Program-made: the position numbers and the translations under genes | In this document: positions 58,778 through 64,000 of the stretch, piece by piece | How the letters are laid out: the number at the start of each line of letters is the position of its first letter | How positions within the stretch are numbered: the first letter of the stretch is position 1 | The notes under the pieces: model-generated | Database searches by the model: none | Told to the model about the DNA's origin: nothing | Seen by the model: the letters and a program-made list of their open reading frames with translations, nothing else | From: Ganoderma boninense | Lineage: Eukaryota > Basidiomycota > Agaricomycetes > Polyporales > Polyporaceae | DNA length: 64,000 bases | Assembly: GCA_002900995.3 (NCBI GenBank) | Contig: CM035304.1 | Span: 3,915,612-3,979,611 of the forward strand | Direction: 5' to 3'

Positions 58778-60958
58778 TTACTCGTCGTGTCCTGGCAGCT
58801 CGCCACAGCTCGCCTGGATGAGCGCAACAGCCTCGGCAGATCGCGGCTTTATGACGCATTCGAATCGTTCTGGATATCTGTTATCCCGAATAAGTGTATG
58901 CAATACCAGTGAAAGACGGAATTTGCCACGCACGACAGCAGCCCGTACGTCATCTTGCCTTCCATGTGGACTGGCTTCCCGTCTTTACCAAGCGGCGCCG
59001 TGATCGACATCGTGTGCAGGACAGTGGCGGCAACCATGAACAGCACCGATGCCGCATAATGCCGACCTGGGCAAATCCTAGCGCGATGTCCCGCCGCCAT
59101 CAGCCTCTGGACAATGCCGGGAGTGGCGGAGAGGGAAGAGGAATACACCTACCGCCGTCCATATCCAAACGAGAACGTCGCGGGGTCGCGCACGTCCGGG
59201 TCCAGCTCGCCATCGGCGGTGAGGAAACGCTCTGGGACGAACGCGTCCGGGTTGTCGTACACGTCCGGATCACGCGCGATGGCCCTGACACGACAAGCAC
59301 CGCGATCAGCCCCCATCTTGTGTCCCGAACAGGCTGCAGCGCAACCGAGCAGGAAGGCACTCACCAGATGTTCGCGACAAGCAGGGAGCCCTTCGGGATG
59401 ACGTACCCGTGGTACTCGTCGTCCTCCAGCGAGCGGTGCGGGACGCCGAGGGGCACGACGACGCGCCACCGCAGGAGCTCCTTCACGATGGCGCGCAGGT
59501 ACGGGAGCGACGGCATGTCCGCGAAGTCTGGGAGGCGGTGGGGCCCCACGACCGCGTCGAGCTCGGCCTGCGCCTTCGCGAGCACGTGCGGGTGCGCGGC
59601 CATCGCCAGGAAGAAGGTCTGGACTGTAGATAGCGTCTAGATCCATGGGGAGTGTCAGCTTCCCTGCATGCTGGACTGCCCGCGGTCTAGGGTGTGGGGC
59701 TTACCGTGTCCGCGCCACCTATTCATATGTCTCATGAGCCACGGAAGAGCTTGATAGGGCGATCGTGCTCACCTGCGTACGCGGTGGCGGTGGTCCCGCG
59801 GTAGATGTCTTCCTCTGCTGAGACGGTGTCGCTTTCGCCGAACGACTGGGGCACGTTAGTCATCAGGGACGATGCCATGGACGGCCGCGCCGTGCCCGCT
59901 TTCTACATGTCGTGGCCTTGTGTGAGCAGAGGATGAGGGCGGCGAGGCGAGCGGACGCTCACCATGGCAGCCATCGCGTGCTTCCAAGGCTCCTCGACGA
60001 GCCTCCATACGACTGGACGCCATGCCACGCCTTGCCGCTTCACGGTCGCCCCTGGGACCCAAGACGGCAGGTGGCGGAGGAAAGGAAGCGTTTCGATGAG
60101 GAATTTTCCCGGCTGGAACGCCTCAGAGAATATCGTCATGGTGTCTTCCGCGATTTTGAGGTAGTCGACCGGCTCCTCGTCGACCTCGATGCCGTACACG
60201 ACGCGCATAATCGAGGATCCGAACATGCTACCGTCACGCGTCAGCCCGCGTTACGAGAATCAGACAGAGAAGAGCGGCGGAGGGGTGGGAAGGCAGGGAC
60301 GGGCAGCAGCAATTGCAATTTCACTCACTGTCGGATGTGGTGCACGAAGGCCTCCGGCTTGTCGATGAGGCGCGACACGAGACGGTGGGCTTCGAGGCGT
60401 TGGTCGTCGGCGTAGTTCCGCACGGCAGCCTGGTTGAAGAACTGGTGGAATGCGCGGCGGCCACGCCGCCAGAACGAGCCGTAGCTCCGCACGGTGAAAG
60501 CCCAACCGAACCCCGCGCTGTCGGAAAATGTCATCGTGTGAGCAAATTTGCGGAGAAGAAGCGGCGAAGCGAAGAGGTGCGTACATGTCAACCATGGGGG
60601 ACGGGGCGCGGTCGGAGTAGTTCGAGGACCGCTTCTCGAGGAGGTCGGACGCTGCCTCTTGAGATCCGAGGACGATCATGGGCTGGCCCGCGACGTCGAG
60701 GTGGACAACATCGCCTAAGAACGGACGGTCAGCCGGATGCATGTGCTGCGGAAACGGAGAGGACACACCGTATTTCGCGCATAAATCGCGAAAGCCCATT
60801 GGCCCGTCGGTAGGCATGTCCAGTACGTTCCCGATGAGGGGCAGGGCCGGCGGACCCGGTGGAAGAGGCAGAGACGACCGCCTCTTCAACCTGCGCACGG
60901 CGAGGAGAAGTAGGACGGCACCGAGAGATAGAAGAAGAAGAGGGGACTGGAACGCCAT
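58778..60958 (-). CDS. Cytochrome P450 monooxygenase, intact
   Basis: ATG 60958 opens an anchor (SPLLLLSLGAVLLLLAVRRL) and hinge (LPLPPGPPALPLIGNVLDMP). Then come DVAGQPMIVLGSQEAASDLL, the helix-C region AGFGWAFTVRSYGSFWRRGR and AFHQFF, an I-helix with GADT, QTFFLAMAAHPHVLAKAQAE, the K-helix VKELLRW (ExxR), GYVIPKGSLLVANIW, FVPERFLTADGEL and the heme loop FSFGYGRR plus CPGRHYAASVLF. The last exon reads PERFECVIKPRSAEAVALIQ and ends with TAA 58778-58780. All P450 signature elements are present, so it should be active at the endoplasmic reticulum with a P450 reductase. It belongs to the same family as the pseudogene at 53492-55619. Substrate unknown. A TTAAAAG element lies about 35 nt before the start. 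Confidence 0.85.
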
Positions 60959-62182
60959 GAGTTGGATGCCTGGTTCCCGAGATGCTATCGGCTTTTAAGA
61001 GAGACGTCGGTAGAGTACGGCAGCCTGTCAGGGCTGCCCATGGGTGACATTGCCGAAAATTGCAAAACCATGTCCACTCGATAGCATGCATGCTGCCATA
61101 TCGATGACCCATTGCCTCAAGTTCCCATGAGCTCAGCGAGGAGCGGAGGTCGGAGTGGAGGCCAGCCGGAGGCGTTAGGAAGGTGTTTGAGCACGTGGAC
61201 TGTGAAACCTGCCTGCGAACACGGATTTCACTGTCAGGACCTGAGTACATCGGATTAATCAGTCTTGTGGGTGTTTCCTGCAGGGGATCCTCTGGAGGCC
61301 GCTCGTTCATGACTACAACCGGCCGACTTCGGATGGACAAATGGGGACTCCGACGGGAAAAGGGCGGATGGGTATAGATCTGGCGTGAACAATGGTGTTA
61401 GTTCTCGTCGGAGAGAAGTTGCATAAGGATGTGTGTACTGCATCACGGCACTCGCCACGAAGCGGGCAGTGGTGCCGACGTCATAAAGGTACCGAGACAT
61501 AACTCAGGCATTGCCTTTAGCGGATGCGGGGAAGGTGGCTAGGGAGTCTAACGGGCCCGGGGCAATACAGAAAGATGTTTGTCAAGGTTCAGGGGCAGTT
61601 CAAAAAAGGATGGTGGAGCGTTGAAGAGGTACTCCGGACCCTGTTGTGGCCGCAGAAGCCTGGGCATGGTCCCGTTCGTGAGAGTGGTTCGAGTACAGAA
61701 AAAGAGCGGAGGACACTCCGGTCCGTCATACCCCCGGTATCTGCGCTGAATCAAAGTGTAAGCTGTCAGACGTCGTTTACTTACAGAAAAGAAAAGTTCC
61801 GAACGGGGGCATTGGATTGTCGCATGTGGTCGGCTTACTACGATGGCACTGGCAAAAACATCAGTCATCCACATTCCGGCGATGGAGGGTATTGGAAAGA
61901 CAGTAAAAGCATACATATACTAAGTACCTGCAGAGGATGTTGAGTCATATGCGCTGAACGTGGATGTGGCAACATGAACATGTCAAGATATTCAATTATA
62001 ATAGCGCTAGCAGACATGCGGGCGCTTGCCTGTTGTTGCGCAGACGAATGATAGGCGCCTGGACCCACAAAGCAGCTCTCGGCTCCGTTCTGTGTTCTGC
62101 GCTGTTCTGCGTGACGCGTCTCATCGTCCATCGCCCTTGGCTGGCAGCTGCTCCTATACGATCTCGGCATTGTCGTGCTGTG
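60959..62182. other. Divergent intergenic region
   Basis: Lies between the P450 (-) and the SUZ-domain gene (+). Open frames on both strands (for example plus-strand 61524-61943) show no motif. Promoters for both genes are expected here. Confidence 0.45.
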
Positions 62183-62950
62183 ATGTCGACAACAGATTCC
62201 CCAGCTCTCACAGATTCGTGGGGCTCACTAGCTGTACGTGCGCAGCCGCCTCAAATACGACCTCCTTCAAGCTCGTAACTCTCGTAGGCAATCACAACCC
62301 AAAGACGCTCCAAGACAGCCGCGGATACCGTGCGAGACGATTGGGACGATGATGACGACGAATTTGAGGAAGCTGAGGATCCACAGACGCTTTGGGAGGA
62401 GGCGTAAGTGTTCGCATATATCTTGCATCGGTGCCGCTCGACACCTTACCGTTTCCCTCCACGCCCTGCCATGACCAGAAACCAACGTGCGCCGATGCCC
62501 CAGCTCGTGATGGCTGGTTCAGGCACTGGTAGTGCACCAGCAACATCTCCCCCACCTGCGGCATTTCAACCTGCCCTCCGAATACTTAAGCGACCTACCG
62601 CATCCCCTTCATCTTCATCCTCTACGTCTTCCGTTCCTACTGTCGGAAGCGGGTCATCGAACTCGTCCTCTGGCACTTACGCCGAGCGTGAAGCCCGTTA
62701 TCAGGCCGCTCGCGATAGGATATTTGGAGACCACAGTCCATCTCCAGGTGCACCTAACGAACAGAGTCAAGCAAAGACTCAAAACAGCGCCCCAAAGTCG
62801 AGCCCCCCTCAAATCCAGATCGCGCGAGAACCTAAGGGTCCTCCTGCCGCCGACGCCGATGGGGCATCACCGGGTGGGAGAGGTCAGGGCGACAACTCGA
62901 GAGGGTTTGGGAGCAGACGAGGGAAACGGAGAGGAGGAACGAAGCCCTAG
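62183..62950 (+). CDS. SUZ-domain RNA-binding protein, SZRD1-like
   Basis: Three exons: ATG 62183 gives MSTTDSPALTDSWGSLA; the second exon gives RDDWDDDDDEFEEAEDPQTL and WEEA; the third starts NQRAPMPQLVMAGSG. The SUZ domain runs from about residue 80: the lead LRILKRPTASPS, a Ser-rich spacer and TYAEREARYQAARDRIFGD. The C-terminus (REPKGPPAADADG, then SRGFGSRRGKRRGG) resembles the SUZ-C motif R.P.GPDG..GF...R. Stop TAG 62948-62950. This order (acidic SWEEA-like start, ILKRP, EREA.Y..AR.RI, SUZ-C) is that of animal SZRD1. SUZ domains bind RNA and often occur in mRNA localisation or decay factors; the specific role here is unknown. Length is about 205 residues. The arginine-rich tail could aid RNA binding. 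Confidence 0.85.
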
Positions 62951-64000
62951 GTGCGCTTCATACTCGTGTCCCAGGAGTGTGTAGGTTTGTTTCGCCAGTC
63001 GTATTCCTGATTATACCATATATTATTGAGATGTCCATTCGATAGCGGGACAGGCTTTTGCCTTGTTATGAGACGCGTAGAAAGCAGTGATCGAGACCAT
63101 TTCTTCGATGCTCACGCTGTCAAGCAATCTTCACAGGTCATTTAGGGTTACCTCATCGCGACAAGGCTTGCAGACATCGGCATGTCCATCATGTCCTACG
63201 GTGCGCGCGGCCTCTTAATATCCACCGCACTGCAGCGCCGCTCTCAGACGCTTTCTTGTCCAGCCACACGATGACGTACATAGTGTTTAGCATGGAAGCT
63301 AGAAGCTACCAAAGTGGTGAAGGATCGGACCGCTCAAGAACCGCACTAGGCAAGTGGACTACCTGGAGACTGGAGATTCACCATAGAATGGTCAACGCTG
63401 TTCTCATGTATGCCATTTTAGCGCCAAGTTGTCGAGCGGATCTGTGACCAACTCCGCGCAGTTGTCAACGTGCTGACTGGATGCATTAGATCGACGAACT
63501 GCCCCATGAAAGTGACGGTGCAAATGAGGCGAATCCTTAGTCTTGAAGCAGTACGTATAGAGCGAGAAGTTCGCGCAATTCGGACAGCGTCGCTGGAACA
63601 CAAGAAGGTGCGTCATACAAGTTTTGATCAAATTGTTCAAGAATATACGACCAAGTCACTGATGCCGATGCGCTAGTCTCATACTAAGGCTGTCCGCCAG
63701 CCGCGAGAGGTTTGGTACCAACCTCACCGATGCGTTAAGTACGACGGCGGGTCTATGCGGAGTTTCAGCCGTCAATTTCCGCCGATCGCTAGACGGCATC
63801 CAGCATTCCACGATGTTTCCACTCATAGTATCTTTTTGGAAGGTTAGAAGACAACCTGAGCCGAGCCACAGGTGTAGCAAGACCCACGTTGCCTTCGTGT
63901 GTCGCAGGATCAAGATACTGTCCCATACACCTCTTCGCAAAGGGTGCCTTCTCTGGCGCCCCGTCGTACCGCGGGGACTCTTCACATAATGTCGTCGTCA
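62951..64000. other. 3' flank of the SUZ gene and unassigned right end
   Basis: A T-rich stretch follows the SUZ stop. Beyond it, frames on both strands (for example minus-strand 63656-63985) have no motif. A gene extending past the window edge cannot be excluded. Confidence 0.4.

Noticed and set aside
1..64000. tRNA or rRNA genes and CRISPR arrays
   Set aside because: No B-box-like GGTTCGA.TCC with a matching acceptor stem, no rRNA stretch and no regularly spaced repeats were found by eye on either strand.

Overview
The window is nuclear DNA from a basidiomycete fungus, most likely a mushroom-forming agaricomycete. Genes are dense, sit on both strands, and are cut by many GT-AG introns of about 50-70 nt. 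Several proteins belong to families largely confined to Basidiomycota (DUF6534 seven-helix membrane proteins, DUF6697 proteins, expanded cytochrome P450s). The species cannot be named. Exon structures below were read by eye, so start, stop and splice positions are proposals.

Left part (0.4-21.4 kb): a DUF6534 membrane protein (-), a DUF6697 coiled-coil protein (+), a MUP1/LAT-type amino-acid permease (-), a TPR protein with a probable one-base frame break (-), an EST1/SMG7-like protein (-), an SNF2-family ATPase with a SUMO-interaction-like motif and a reduced cysteine finger (-), and a POM34-like nucleoporin (-).

Middle (21.4-31.3 kb): about 10 kb with no recognisable conserved gene. It holds one candidate small secreted cysteine-rich protein and ends in a pyrimidine-rich leader before a large Zn(II)2Cys6 transcription factor (31.3-36.1 kb, +). 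From 36.1 to 39.5 kb there is only an unrecognised spliced candidate on the minus strand.

Right part (39.5-63 kb): two more DUF6697 genes (-) flank an intact P450 (+) whose heme loop has Tyr where Arg is conserved. Then come a hypothetical gene (+), a small KPWE-motif protein resembling the PEX39 peroxisomal import factor (-), a second DUF6534 gene (+), a P450 pseudogene (-), a P450 3'-exon relic (-), a hypothetical two-exon gene (+), an intact P450 (-) and an SZRD1-like SUZ-domain protein (+).

The housekeeping genes (SMG7-like, SNF2, POM34, SUZ, KPWE) alternate with fast-evolving duplicated families: three DUF6697, two DUF6534 and four P450 loci, two of the P450s broken. The most notable observations are the DUF6534 microexons (10, 14 and 18 nt) kept in diverged paralogues, the decaying P450 array, the KPWE protein, and the altered heme-binding loop.
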